64,000 nucleotides of DNA from Nematostella vectensis (GCF_932526225.1 NC_064047.1:7315501-7379500), one strand, 5' to 3'; counted from the first letter of the stretch, positions 43,007 through 56,606 are shown. The notes: generated by a model from the sequence alone, not told the origin. Program-made: numbers and translations.

Positions 43007-46000
43007 AGTAAAACGAAACAGGACAATGAAATTAAGACTTTGAAGGAAAGATTAGCATCCAAGGAGCTTGAACTAATAGAGTTAAGAGAGAAGTTGACGA
43101 AGTCTGAGGAAGAAAAAATGGCCACTTTGGTAAATATCAGGGCGTTTCCTAACACTGCGAATGGAGCAACACAGAGTTGAACATCTTGTTTCCATTGCTT
43201 CTCTTCGTTTTTTCTAGTCATAGATTGACATCTTTTTCGATGATAAATCTGCGACCACTTGATCTCTTAAGTAAATCTTTGCGCCGCCTTTCTATACCAA
43301 TTCAGCTTTTGATTTCTTCATCCTTGATTCTTTACTTGAACAGCACGACATGACTGAAAAACATGACGTGACGCGTCAAATAAGCCCATTTCACATCGTA
43401 TAAGGCGGAGAATTTCTCTGAGTACTAAGTAACTTATAGCAAACAAAATATCAAGTGCGACATTTTTTAAATTGATGCGACTTTTTGTAAAGTGTCATTG
43501 GAATTTGAGATTTTCGTCCCTGAGCTGATACACAGGGCAATGATGATCAAGGAAAAAAATTCTTTAAAAAGCCAAAATCTGGTTATGTGCACTTCGGCCT
43601 CACGTTATTTGTGTTTTGAAAATCAGTCCGTAATACAAGGAACCTATAGCCATTGTATGAAATTGTGTCTTCTCTCTCTATCTGGAATTGCGCGTTTTCC
43701 AGGTTTTTCCGTCATGTCGAACGCGGATCCAAGGACGATTTCTGCGGCGTCATGCCATGAACTAGAGGAGAAGTGAAATAAATGTCGAATATAGAGGCTA
43801 GCACTGATACTAAACCTAGAGCCACGGCGGTGATGTTAAAGCATAGCCGTTGCCCTAAAGCTCAGTGGATCCCACTTTTTTTTTCTATTTCGGTTAATAA
43901 CACATATTCCTCTTCTTATATCAGGGTAAAGCTCAACAAGAGGGTGATATCAAAAGTCTGATGGAGAAAATAGCGTCGAAGGAAGCAGAACTCAGAGAAC
44001 TAGGAGAAAAATTAACGAAATCTGAGCAAGAAAAGTCAGACGAGCTTGGCAAGGTACTGTACGTCCGAAAGAGTCGCAAAAGACAATCGCTGCCTTTTTT
44101 CTGACTTTTCATTTAGGATTCCAGTGTTTTTTTCAGGTTCTCTTGGCTTTGCAGGCCACTTCCCTGGGTTGTTCTTGTGTCACACACATGCCAAAAAACT
44201 ATTTCCCTTTAGCCCTGTTTTACCCATGTCGAGGTTTTTTTTTTTCGGCCAAAGGGTTGCTGTTGTTGCTGCTGCTGTTCTCTAGTCAGAGAACAAATTT
44301 TTGACAATTTGTTTTTCAAACCTCGACAACTTAATTACGTGTCCTTATTATACATGTTAATATTTTTAGAAAATGTATCGGGCATTTTGTCGGGATAATA
44401 ACTGATAACTGCCCTTAATAACATGGTGTCCTTGGAGCCTGGTTTCTCTGTCTTCAATAACGAGGTGTCTATTTAAAGCGGTTGTACTATGTAATATTGA
44501 TCGGTTCATTATTTGGACTGTTATAAGGTATGGGAGACAATGACTGAGCTACAATCAGTAATTGAGGATCGCGGAAAATCTATCGACAAGTTAGAAAAAG
44601 AGTTGAAAGACCAAGAGGCGAAACACAACAGACAGAAGAACACTCTCGAGCAGACGGTCGCTAAGATGAAGGAAGTGATGGAGAGGAAGGGAGGAGACGC
44701 GAACAAAGTCAACGCTAGGGTCGCTGAGCCCGAGAAAGAGCTAAAGGAAAAGACGAAGAGCGCCGAGAAGCTCGTCAAAGGTGCGTGCGGTGATCATACT
44801 TAGTACAGAAGACATTCTTCTGACCTGGATATATTTTTTTGTATAAGGAACCGTTCGTTTTTTTAAAGGTGGCGTCGACTGGGCGAAAAAAGGAGGGGCC
44901 TTGAAGTTTTTTTTATATATATAAAAGATCGGGGGAGCATGAGTTTTAAAAGTATAATAGAGAAAGAGGAAGCTAATACGGAAGGAGGAAGGTTAAAAAA
45001 AATCAGATTTTTAAATAGAGGAGACCTGAATAATAATGAAGATTCGAATAACGCTTTACCCACCGCTCTGCCATTTTTTGGATGATAGAAGGTCCCTTGG
45101 TGATACACTCGGACATAGCGGTCATTCTCATAAAAACGGCAGCCTACAGGAAACCTCCATTATCGCTCACCTGAAATGATGTTTCCTAAGTTGGCAAAGT
45201 GTTACGCTAATCCTAAGGAGATCCCCCACCCTACCTTGAAAATTTCCTTTCCTTAAAGAATGTCGATCACCCACTAATCATTGGAAATACAGCGATTTAT
45301 TCGCAAGAAAACTTAAAAATAACAATCTACGAATGAAGTCTAATATGTTATTAACGATATTTGATTGAAAATATCTCGGTTAATGGCTTGAATTAGCCGA
45401 TGGAAATGGATGCTTTGTGTTGCTCGCCATTGAGCGGGAGCATAAAATAGCGGCATGATTGGCCTTCTTTAATATCCTAGCGTCGGAGAAACGTGAAAAG
45501 GAAGTCGATGCGCTGAAACGCGCGCTTCAAGACCAGGACCAGGTAATGGAGGAACAACAAGATGCACTGACCGAGCGACAGCTGGAGATAGAGTCCCTCA
45601 CAGAGGAGTTGCGTACACTTAAGGACCAGAACACGTCCACAAATTCTCTCTCCGCCGAGGTGAGTATGCAATGCTAGGACATCAAAAAATGGTTAAGCAT
45701 TTCTACGGAGTTTCTAGAGGTTAGTTGCCTAGACTGGGATAGGAAATACGTCGTCGTAAAAGACTAGAACATTTACTATGTCTCTAGAAGTAAGTTTCCT
45801 AGGCTGGGATAGGATAGTCGGCATGGAAGGCTTAAAGGCCTTTAAGGAATCTCTATTATTCCGCGGAGGTGCGTATCTAAGGCTGGGAAAGGAAATACGT
45901 TGTCAAGGAGGTTTTGAACGCGCAAAGGTAATTTTGCGTGTCTTTGATATTAGTTACACGCCCTCAACCATAACCCTAAACCCCCTTGACTAAAAGTCAC

Positions 46001-49000
46001 CATGTATGACGATATTCTTACTAATGTTGCGTTTCCACATGCCAGATTCGCCGACTAGAAGGCACGCTATCCGTTTACATCGAGGAAAAGGACCAGCTAC
46101 AGCGGGAGCTCGATGCGCTCAGAAAGACAGAGGCGGGAATCGAGGTGTCAAAGGTATGAATCCTTGTGGAATATAAAGCTGTTTCATTCGTTGTTATTGC
46201 AAGTAGGGGAGAGCATTTATTGACATTTCTTATTCATTTTGAATATTTTCGCTTCGGGGACAGACGTGTATGTTTATGTGATCTACTGATATAGATCGTA
46301 CTACGCAACTTGCATTAGCTACGCACGTGACTTTGGTTGCAAAAAATGCAAAAACCTTAGCTTAAAGGAGGTGCGTCACGGTAACTCGCAAGACGGGAAG
46401 CCTGTGTACTATTTTTGAAAATAGCCAAGATAATACTCGAACAGAGAGAATGACATATATTTAAGTTGTGTTAACATATGCAATAAATAAACCTTGCACT
46501 AAAAGTCTTACCAATGATATTATTCTTGTCAGCATTGAATATTCGATTACCCTTCTAATAAAGATACTGAGTACTCGCTTCGATCCAAATTCGTGCCTGA
46601 TTTGACTCCCAAAAGTGATCGCTGGACCTCCACTCGCTTGCTAAACCTCACAAACGACTCAAAATTTCATTTCACTTATTTTTTTATCAGAAAACGATTA
46701 TCCTTAAAAATAAAACGCTAGCTAATAAGAAAAAAGACATTTTTTGTAACAGAAACTTGGATTTAGCTTTCGGATGGGCAGTAAAACAGAGAATTTTGAA
46801 GATTTATCAACGGCACTTTTCCCCCTTCTCAGAGATCGATCCGGGCTATACGTTTCGGAAGGCTAGAAAAGGCGTGACGCTTCTCCTTTAAAAAACCTAC
46901 AGTCTTCGTAACTTTTAGTGTCCTTTTGTAAGGATGGAAAATACATTTACTAGATAAGGTTGAGAACCAAACTTCGCGAACTTGGGTCAAAGTTAATCTG
47001 CAAGGATTGAATGAATGAAGAATACCTTGGTATGTCCTCTATAGCTAACAACGACTTCCTCCCAGGTGGAGATCAGTCGAGATTACGAGATTGAGAAAAG
47101 TGAGATCTTGGTAAAGCTGGAGCAGAAGGAAGGAGTGATCGCCAAGATGAAGACCCAGCAGAAGAGCTCCGACTCGGCCGCCGCCAAGGAGAAACGGCTG
47201 CTTAAACAGCAGTTAAAGGAGAAAGAATTCGAGATCAACAAACTCAACGAGAACTTGGAAAAGGTTAGGATCGATAGTTGTTGTTTTTTCTGGTGACACA
47301 CTCGTCACGTGACTGTAGCCTTGAGCTTTTATTTTTCCATGGCATGCAACTGTTACTGACTTGAGCACATAATGGTAACAAGGTATACCCTTTTCCGTAG
47401 TTTGGATGAGTATTGAAAATGACCTTAATTGGAGCAATGCCTCTGTATTGGTCTCTTTTCTATTCTTTGCTAGAGTTTAAAGTTATGGTAAAGGTGATAA
47501 GGTGGGATATGGTTAAACAATTGCCGCAGCAAGTTTTTGAAACTATGATCTAAAAATGAAGGGGTGGAGGTTTCAGTCGTGCATCTTTCTTCTTCTTGTC
47601 TCCAAGACGTGCATGATTTTTTTTCCTTTGTGTGCATTTTCTGTCTTGTTTGGGCTGCTTGCATTTTTTCATTTTTTTTTTATCGTGTGTGTTTTTTTTG
47701 TTCCTTAACCACCACTCCCCTCCCCCTTCACTGTTCTAATGTTCCGTCCCTAATGGATCACAGGCAGAGCGCAAACAGAAAGAGTACGAGGATCTGATCC
47801 AGCTGAAAGACGTTGATGTTCGCAAAGCTGCGGAGGAAAAGGAAGGCATGCTCAAAGCCATGCGCGAGGCGTTCGAAGTGGCCTCCACCAAGAAGACCGA
47901 GTACGAGAACAAACTAGAGTCAGTGCGGAGAGAGATGCAGGTGGAGCACGAACGCGAACTCGCGCGCGTACGCGAGAGTCACGCGCGTGGAAACGCGAAA
48001 GACGAGAAGGATAAGGAAAGGAAATTGGACATAAAGGAAGAGTCAGTGCGGAGAGAAATGCAGGCAGAGCACGAATCCGAACTCGCGCGCGTACGCGAGA
48101 GCCACTCGCGTGAAAACGCGACACACGTGAAGAATGAGGAAAGGAAATTGGACACAGAGGAAGGGCAAGTGACAGTACCTCAGTCGCCAGGCGAAGACAA
48201 GAAGCTGGTCGTTCAGGTTGAGAAACTACCGGTGAGTCTGAACAGCCCTGTCACGCAAATAACTTGTCACGCAACTACCTTCTCATGCAAATGTCTTGTC
48301 ACGCAAATGACTCGTCGCACAAATAATGGCGTTATGCCTTGCCAACCAAATGCCTTTAACACTATTTTTTTGTCACGAAATTATATACTCGTGTACACAT
48401 CGCCATGCAAGTACCTTATCACCATCGCAAAAATATGGTAACGCTAGCTTTACCACGCTAACACCCGCTCACACAAGCGACAACATAACAGTTATTTACT
48501 ATTCTTCTAAAAACAACCATAGTGTACCGCTTCTGTTAATTCATTCAAACACTATTGGGATGATTTCAGTCGGATGTGAAGACTAAAGTTCAGCCCCTCA
48601 AGAAGACTGGAGAGATGAAGACTGAAGGAATTGAAGAGCCGGCAAGTACCGGGCCCATGAGACGCCTCGCCAAGCGCAGACCTGCCAAGAACTGCACTTC
48701 AGACGAGTCCACCACTTCCGAGGATAGCTCTACTCAGGTGAGTTGGCCCCTGTTATTACCAATAACTTGGACCTGCTGACTCGAACCTGCCAATAACTGG
48801 AACCAAATGATAACTCTGACGTACTAATAACTCGCTAAAATGTGCAAAGTAAGAGAAAACTGCCAATGGATGTTAGCGATAACTAGTTTGCCTTCACAAT
48901 ATAAGATTATTAACAAAAATAAGGATTTTGACGAGCTATGAAACATTTTCCCTATCCTACCGAGGCCGGGAAGTGTAATTTTCTTACTAATTTACACACA

Positions 49001-50380
49001 TTTTCGAATTTCATTGTATTGCCGTCGCATCAATGCTCAAGGGTTGTAAACATCCCGATAAAAGCTCCTATTTTCATCACGGGCGATTTTACGAAGCCTC
49101 TAGGATAAACACACCCATTCCGTGTTAAATTTTATTTCAAAACATTGACAGGAAGTACCAAACACTCTCTACCGGAAACACTTTAGCACTGCTAGAATTC
49201 GTCGGATTTCGGATTCAAGACTTCAAGCTTCTACATGAGCCTTCCTAATGGTTAGCGGTCCTCTGCATGAGAGTTAATGCCAATCGCCTCTTATCGTTTT
49301 GTCTAGGATCGCATTGAGATAGACGTTACTCCCATCATGGGACGTAGACGAACTCGCGCCGCCACAAAGGGCTCAAGAAAACGCCGAAGTAGCAGCGAGC
49401 TCTCCCTTGCCGAGGTGAGTCACGCAATGATGTGTCACGCGTCTCACTATGGTGCGTCACGCAACATTATGGGTGTGTATACTGTGATGTTTCAAGCGTA
49501 ACACTACGTTTTGTTTTGATTTGGTCACACTTTCTTGTCACGCATAGAATATTTGTTACTGTAAACCAATTTTCAAAACCGAATTTACCAGGGCGAAGTT
49601 TCCATAGATACTTTGCCGCGTGTTTACCTTTTTTGTTTTTGTTTTGGAGGATTATCTGTACTCATATTTTTATTCATTTTTTTTTTCGTGATCAAGGCCC
49701 GGTTTTTCATGTTAGCGGGGTTCTACTTTTACTTACTCTACTTCTTCCTGTGATCAAACAAAGTTATTCGTGTTAGCGAGATCCTACAATTTCTCATCTT
49801 GTTCTTCTTTCTGCGATCAAAGCGGATTTGTTCGTGTTAGTGAGGTCCTTCTCTTTCTCATCTTGTCCTTTCTGTGATCAAAGAAAAGTTGTTCGTGTTA
49901 GCGAGGTTGTGCTGTACGCATCATGTCCTTCTTTCAGTGATCCATGCGCAGCTGTTCGTAATAGAGAGTTTCTACCGTACTTATCCATCATTTCTTCTCA
50001 GATCAAAGCGCAGTTGTCCGCCGCCAAGTGCCGTAGGATGGACACAGATGACGAGACTCCTGGGTCTGTCTCCCGCTCTGTGTAAGTCAATTTCTTAATA
50101 ATAATCACATAAAAGCACGGACGTGGCCTAGTGGCTAACACGTTGAGCGTGTAAGGGAGCCAACTGACTTGCGAGTGACTATTTGCTACCACACAAGCAG
50201 GTAAGAAGACAATAAAGGCTGTTACTCACTAGGAGGCAAGCGTAAGCGCAAAACAAGTGAAAATCGGTCAAACACAAGCGGAAGAAAATCAAGCAGTTGC
50301 GTTCTTGCGTTCCAGTGAGGATCGGAAAATGCGCTACGCTTGCGCTTACGTCCAAGTGAAAACCAATCTTTAACAAAGCC

Positions 50381-50478
<98 letters not shown>

Positions 50479-52854
50479 TAGTCGAACCCGCTCCACCGCG
50501 GGTAGGACGAGCTCTGTGGTCAAATCACGACCGAGTACAGCACGAAAAACATCCACGCTCGTCACGCCTGGCAAGCCTCCCCTCCCTCTAACTCCAAAGG
50601 TGAGACGTGAAACTGATATACGCTAAGAATGCTACAAGGTGAGACGTGGTACTGATATACGCTAAGAATGCTACAAGGTGAGACGTGGTACTGATATACG
50701 CTAAGGATGCTACAAGGTGAGACGTGGTACTGATATACGCTAAGAATGCTTCAAGGTGAGACGTGGTACTGATATACGCTAAGGATGCTACAAGGTGAGA
50801 CGTGGTACTGATATACGCTAAGAATGCTACAAGGTGAGACGTGATACTGATATACGCTATGAATGCTACAAGGTGTAACCTGGTACTGATACACGCTAAG
50901 AATGCTACAAGGTGAGACGTGGTACTGATATACGCTAAGAATGCTACAAGGTGAGACGTGGTACTGATATACGCTAAGAATGCTTCAAGGTGAGACGTGG
51001 TACTGATATACGCTAAGAATGCTACAAGGTGAGACCTGGTACTGATATACGCTAAGAATGCTACAAGGTGAGACTTGGTACTGATATACGCTAAGAATGC
51101 TATAAGGTGAGACGTGGTACTGATATACGCTAAGAATGCTACAAGGTGAGACGTGGTATTGATATACGCTAAGAATGCTACAAGGTGAGACGTGGTACTG
51201 ATATACGCTAAGAATGCTACAAGGTGAGACGTGGTACTGATATACGCTAAGAATGCTACAAGGTGAGACCTGGTACTGATATACGTTAAGAAGGCTACAA
51301 GGTGAGACGTGGTATTGATATACGCTAAGAATGCTACAAGGTGAGACGTGGTACTGATATACGCTAAGAATGCTACAAGGTGAGACGTGATACTGATATA
51401 CGCTATGAATGCTACAAGGTGTAACCTGGTACTGATACACGCTAAGAATGCTACAAGGTGAGACGTGGTACTGATATACGCTAAGAATGCTACAAGGTGA
51501 GACGTGATACTGGTATACGCTAAGAATGGTACAAGGTGAGACGTGATACTGGTATACGCTAAGAATGCTACAAGGTGAGACGTGGTACTGATATACGCTA
51601 AGAATGCTACAAGGTGAGACGTGGTACTGATATACGCTAGAATGCTACAAGGTGAGACGTGGTACTGATATACGCTAAGAATGCTACAAGGTGAGACGTG
51701 GTACTGATATACGCTAAGAATGCTACAAGGTGAGACGTGGTACTGATATACGCTAAGAATGCTACAAGGTGGATCGTGGTACTGATATACGCTAAGAATG
51801 CTACAAGGTGAGACGTGATACTGGTATACACTAAGAATGCTCCAAGGTGAGACGCGGTACTGATATACGCTAAGAATGCTACAAGGTGAGACGTGGTACT
51901 GATATACGCTAAGAATGCTACAAGGTGAGACGTGGTACTGATATACGCTAAGAATGCTACAAGGTGAGACCTGGTACTGATATACGCTAAGAATGCTACA
52001 AGGTGAGACGTGATACTACGCTAAGAATGCTTACAAGGTCACTCTTATTTCTGATATACGCTTAAAATACAAGTACTAGTTTTCCAATATTAGTTTTCCA
52101 TGAATGTTAGAGAGGCGTCACTGATAGTCGAGGTTTCTGAACAAGGCTCTTTATTTCAGAATGAGAGCAGCTCTTTAAGTCTTGCGGAGCACCAGTCCGC
52201 GAAGAAGAAGAAAAAAGGTTTCTTCGGCAAGCTTTTCGACTCCGCCGGTGAGTCCTGCCAGAAGCACCTTAAGAATTTGGTTTTATTTTGTATAGTAATT
52301 TAGTAGAAACTGGTTAATATTGAGAATAAAGAAAGGACACATGAATTGCTCTCAATAGAACCGGATACCGTTCTTTGTTTTTTTAAGCCGCCATTTTGTC
52401 TTGGCAGTGATGTTAGTATATGTGAGATTATGTTGATGATAATGATGATAATGATACGTTATGGTTTGTAATATGATGATGATGATTGATTGATTGATTA
52501 TGTTGATGATAATGATACGTTATGATTTGTAATATGATAATGATGATGATGATGATTGATTATGGTGATGATGATGAAAAAATATGTTATGATTTGTAAT
52601 ATAGATAATTATAGTGATAATTTTATTATGTAATGATAGTGATGTAGATGGTGATGATAACAATGATTATATATTTTCTTCTAGGCGGCGAAAACTCCCC
52701 TCCCCGAGTTCCGCCATCAGGGAAGAAGAGAAAGCTTCTAAAGAAAGACATATCCGGTCCCATGGACACATTTTCCCCGACGCCCGTCAGAGGCTCAGTC
52801 AGCGAGGCGAGCAAAGATGACCCAATCACTCGACAATTGCGCTCAAGAAAATAA
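43007..52854 (+). CDS. KIF20B-like coiled-coil and tail protein, motor domain not in window
   Basis: Twelve exons: 43007-43129, 43925-44053, 44528-44780, 45481-45659, 46046-46153, 47066-47263, 47764-48231, 48570-48737, 49307-49414, 50002-50079, 52160-52247, 52685-52854; about 689 residues in frame. Exons 1-7 are charged coiled coil. Exons 1 and 2 are paralogous ([19 protein letters not shown] against [19 protein letters not shown]). Exon 7 holds two 41-codon repeats starting at 47917 and 48040 ([19 protein letters not shown]). Exons 8-12 form a basic, Ser/Thr-rich tail with [14 protein letters not shown] and the end ITRQLRSRK. The tail order resembles kinesin-6 KIF20B as I recall it. At 50080 a GTGTAAGT double donor lets exon 10 end in phase 0, needed for exon 11. 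No start codon or motor exon is found upstream, so this is either a 5'-truncated duplicate or a gene with very distant 5' exons. Confidence 0.65.
50117..50185 (+). other. tRNA-like (SINE-type) fragment
   Basis: GACGTGGCCTAGTGGCTAAC resembles a tRNA D-arm/A-box, and CGTTGAGCGTGTAAGGGAG an anticodon arm. No intact TTCGA T-loop/B-box or acceptor closure follows, so it is a decayed tRNA-derived sequence rather than a tRNA gene. Confidence 0.35.
50221..50368. mobile_element. Short inverted-repeat element in intron 10
   Basis: CACTAGGAGGCAAGCGTAAG at 50227 is inverted near 50338-50368 (TTGCGCTTACGTCCAAGTG). It is about 150 bp, with no coding capacity. Confidence 0.55.
50383..50476. repeat. TATT microsatellite, second copy
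   Basis: Same tract as 1-154. Its start marks the leftmost visible part of the segmental duplication on this side. Confidence 0.95.
50481..50598 (-). mobile_element. Retroposon 3'-end fragment, second copy
   Basis: Nearly identical to 156-278, with the AAAT tail to its left on the minus strand. Confidence 0.45.
50599..52040. repeat. 39-bp minisatellite array 2 (about 37 units)
   Basis: Same unit as array 1 but less than half as long and without the GAGACTTCG higher-order marker. It has its own short repeats, such as a GTAACCTGGTACTGATACACG variant near 50876 and 51420. It lies in the intron between exons 10 and 11 of the coiled-coil gene. Confidence 0.95.
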
Positions 52855-54384
52855 TAAGAGAAATCAGCATAAGTGAGGTGTCCTTTTATAATATACAAAA
52901 AAAGTCTGGATTTTTTTAATCGGAACTTTTCCAAACAATCGTAATAGCTGATAATATAGTTGCAACTATAACGCTATTTGAAACCCACTACCATCAATTC
53001 ACAGAAAATGTCTGAATCTTTTTGATTGGGACTTTTCCAAACAATCATGATAGCTGTTAATATAGTTACAACTATAACGGGTATTTGAAACCCACTATCG
53101 TCAATTATTATTTACTGCCATAGAACTTGGACATATTCAAATTTGGTCTGATTGTTTAAGATAGTGTTCTGGGGAATACATCTTCACCAGCGGAAAATAA
53201 TAGAAAACGCTATTTTTAAAAAGAGGAAAGGGGGTTAGTTAGCAAACTAGATTATATGTTGTTGTTGTTTGCATATTTGTAAGACATTTGAAATATGTTT
53301 TCGTGAACCCAAAAGAATGAGTTGTGTCATTGGGTAACAAAAACAAGTTGTTAATACGTTCCTTGTCACCGTGCTAAACTTCATAGAAAAGAAACACCGT
53401 TTAGATGAATCAGAAATGTATTGTAAATACAAAGTTGAAAATTGGGGAAAAAATGTAGAGAAATATACTGTTGTAGTCGTTTTGATAAGCAGTATAATGA
53501 AATGAGTTATTCATCTCATCTTAAAATAAACAAATCTCAGCAGCCTAGCCCCAGGCGTTTTTACCGGGTTTCCTGTGCTCGGTGACGAACCGTGAGGTAG
53601 CTTGGGGGCTGGGACGAGCTCACCCACAGAACGGGGAGATGGTTTCCTGTGACGTCAAAAGTCTTACCATACACAGGAAACCCAATAAGAATGCCTGGGA
53701 CTAGGCTTGTCAAATCTCCTTTATTTCGTTTCAACAAGGGCTCTTCTTTCGTCCCTGCGATCTGTATAAAACACAGCTCGATTAATTTAAAGCCGCATTG
53801 TCACCAGTTTATTTCCGGAGGTCCGTCGGAAACCTCAAAAGAATCTATTAGAATCCGCGCTGTAAAACGGGCCATCCGCTCTAAATTATCAGTCCTCGAA
53901 GAAATTTCCAAAAGACACAATGCTTTTAAAATTTTGAAATATTTTCCGTTTAAAATAATCGGAGATTGTTACGTAATCGACCGGAAGTAAACTGATGACA
54001 ATTGAGCCAGTTGGACATATAATTAGCATATTTTACATTTTGAAAATAGGGAGTCATATATCCCCTTTGAATTACGTACTGACTAGAGAGAAGAAAAAGG
54101 GTTATTAATTTCGCTATTGTGACGGTTGCACTAAAAGTACCCTGGAAACCAGGGACACCTTATATTTTTCGAGCAAAGATGGGCTGACTTTGTTTTCGAC
54201 TTTCTAAACGAACAGGGTAAAGCGGACTGCCAACATCTCGACCGAACCCCAGCCCACATGAGGTGCGGGCGCAAGCGGCCCCTTGGCCGCCAAAAATGGG
54301 TCATTTCTTATCGAGGGTTCTTCAAATACTATCTTTTTCCTTGTGATGCTAAGAGCGCGAGTGGCGATGGGGCTCATAGTGTTG
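52855..54384. other. Duplicated spacer with fold-back elements
   Basis: Counterpart of 4725-6302. The first fold-back element is 53542-53707. An open frame at 53649-53990 spans the fold-back elements and is not supported as a gene. Confidence 0.7.
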
Positions 54385-56063
54385 TGTAATGATTCGACGG
54401 GAGGAATTCTTTTGACTGGAATCGTACCTTTATTCTTATAAGTCAGTAGGATGAAGAGTGATGAGGATTTACAATTTAGTCCTATTTGTAGCAAAACAGT
54501 TAGTACGTTTGATTGACAAGCACTGACCACGTGTGCAGAGGGCAGTGATTGGACGGTACTTGACAATGCAAACAGTTACATCAGATATCATTAGCTGTCG
54601 GCAAAATTAGCGATAACAAAGGAAAGCTTTGAAAAGAATTTAAGGATACAAAACGAATGTCCTTTGCCATGAAACTAAGGGAGTCGGTAGGAAAGGTAAA
54701 AAGGTAACTTTGGAGAAACAAATATGTAACTTGTAATCGAAAGTTACTGAACGGAAGGGGAAAGAACTGGTCGCTCAAGCAGCGTAGATGTGATGTTTGC
54801 TGACTTAGATTAGCATAGATAATCAGATTGCCAACACTGCAGAGCTAAGCACCTCCTACTTGAGTGTGGGCGATCCTACGTGCTATGCTAATGATACCGG
54901 CAATCAACGTCCGACATCTAAAGGAAACTATATAAACAGAAGACTTGTAAGTTTACCAACTTAATGGGAAGTTGAAGACAGATAAGTCCCAAAACATGGT
55001 ACTGTACAGGACCCGAAATGATCACAGGACCCGAAACGATCCCAGGACCCGAAATGATCCCCAAAACTACCCCAACTGATCCGACCCGAAACGATAACGA
55101 GGAGTCCCCGAAATCAACCCCACGGAATTGCGGTAATGAACAAAGGGAAAGCAGAAGAAAGCACTTCCAATTCTTAAAGCATAATTAAGGGTTGACAGCG
55201 AATCTATTTCTAAATAACATGACTTAAAAAACTTAAATTCCAATACAATACTTATATTTATTACATTGCCCCGGGGGTAAACCCGTAAACAGAGTCCAAA
55301 ACAAATACACAACTTTAAATTGCTACTGAAAGGAGTACAACATAAACATAGCACAGCCAAAGCACAGCCTTGCTCAGAAAAAAACAAACTTTTGACCTTT
55401 GCAGTTCCAACACATGACTCTGACACTATAAATCTCGATTCCGGTAAACATCACCCCTAAAAAATCTATATTCATATTATTTATTCACGCCTGGTTCTTC
55501 AAATTACCATCACGGGAATTTTTATTTGACCCCAATTGCTGACTCAACCAAGTTGTCGAAAGCTGTATTTCCCGCGCAGTCGTATATAAAAATCTTAATA
55601 CTATGGTTTTAGTTAATTCAAATTTCTGGACAAAAATTTCTAACAAAAATGACGCAAAAATGTTTCATATGTTTTTAAAACTGAAAGCCAATCCTTTCAC
55701 ATTCCTTTTGTTTGTCCATTACTGCAATTCCTTGGGGTTCATTTCGGGGACTCTTGGGGATCGTTTCGGGTCCCGGGATCAGTTGGGGTACTTTTGGGGA
55801 TCATTTCGGGTCCTATGATCGTTTCGGGTCCTGGGATCATTTCGGGTCCTGTACAGTACGACCCGATAAATGTCATTATGTCACTAATTCTTATAATTAA
55901 ACGAACAACTTCCTGTTCAGCTAAATCAACAAAACTAACAATGCCGCAAGAATACTTTCAACCTTGAACAACCCTTTCAGCTAGAGCAAATATCTTAACT
56001 TTGTCTATTTGCTCACTACAATTAGCAAAATACGGATTCATTCTAACATAACCTATCATAACA
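54385..56063 (-). repeat. 3' LTR of the second retroelement locus, with insert
   Basis: It has TGTAATGATTCGACGGG and CCTATCATAACA ends and carries the same GTAC-flanked element as LTR a. It is followed by the purine tract at about 56065-56077. Confidence 0.85.
55003..55855. mobile_element. GTAC-flanked inverted-repeat element, second copy
   Basis: Ends TGTACAGG and CCTGTACA with GTAC at 54999-55002 and 55856-55859. It is 853 bp, longer than the first copy, partly through an extra GTTTCGGGTCCTGGGATC-type unit near its right end. Confidence 0.85.
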
Positions 56064-56606
56064 TGGTCTCCCCCTTTGAAGACAAGCGTCCCCGCTTGAA
56101 AATTTGATATATCATGTAAATGATTCATGCTAAACTAGAGAAGATGTCCGATAAAAGATAATTTGAAAATCAATGCTTATATAATTTTTTTGTTTGTTTT
56201 GTTTTTGAAATCCCTGAGTAAATATATGCTAATTTGAATATGATTATAATTAAGCGTGAGTGCTTTTGACTGCTACGGCAAGCTAAACAACTCCAAATTC
56301 ACCAAAGAGAACTAGAAAATGACTTTCTGTTGAAAACAACGAAGAATGAATTTTACAGTGTGATTGAAAACACTTTTTATAACATGAAATATTTACCAAG
56401 TTGAAAGGTAAACGAATATTGTCGCTTACGAATCTCGTATCCGAGCAACAGAAAGTAATAAGTAAATAGAAAGTAGTCCTTTTTGGCTTAGTTGAATTGG
56501 AGGCCGTAAATAACAGAGCGAGAGAGTGTCCTTTTTCCTAGTCGGAATTCATGCGATCTCGCCGCATGAACTCAGTTCATCCGGGTGGAGGTGTTTTAGT
56601 GGCTGG

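Noticed and set aside
43492-44285. Open frames in introns of the coiled-coil gene
   Set aside because: They do not continue the exon frames and show no domain; the exon reading 43007-44053 explains the locus.
49432-49776. 114-residue frame after exon 9
   Set aside because: It begins within the donor region of the intron, and the T-rich composition gives spurious hydrophobic residues.
50117-50185. Functional tRNA gene
   Set aside because: D-arm-like sequence only; no intact T-loop or acceptor stem.
50340-50591. Frame of repeated YLFI residues
   Set aside because: Translation of the TATT microsatellite.
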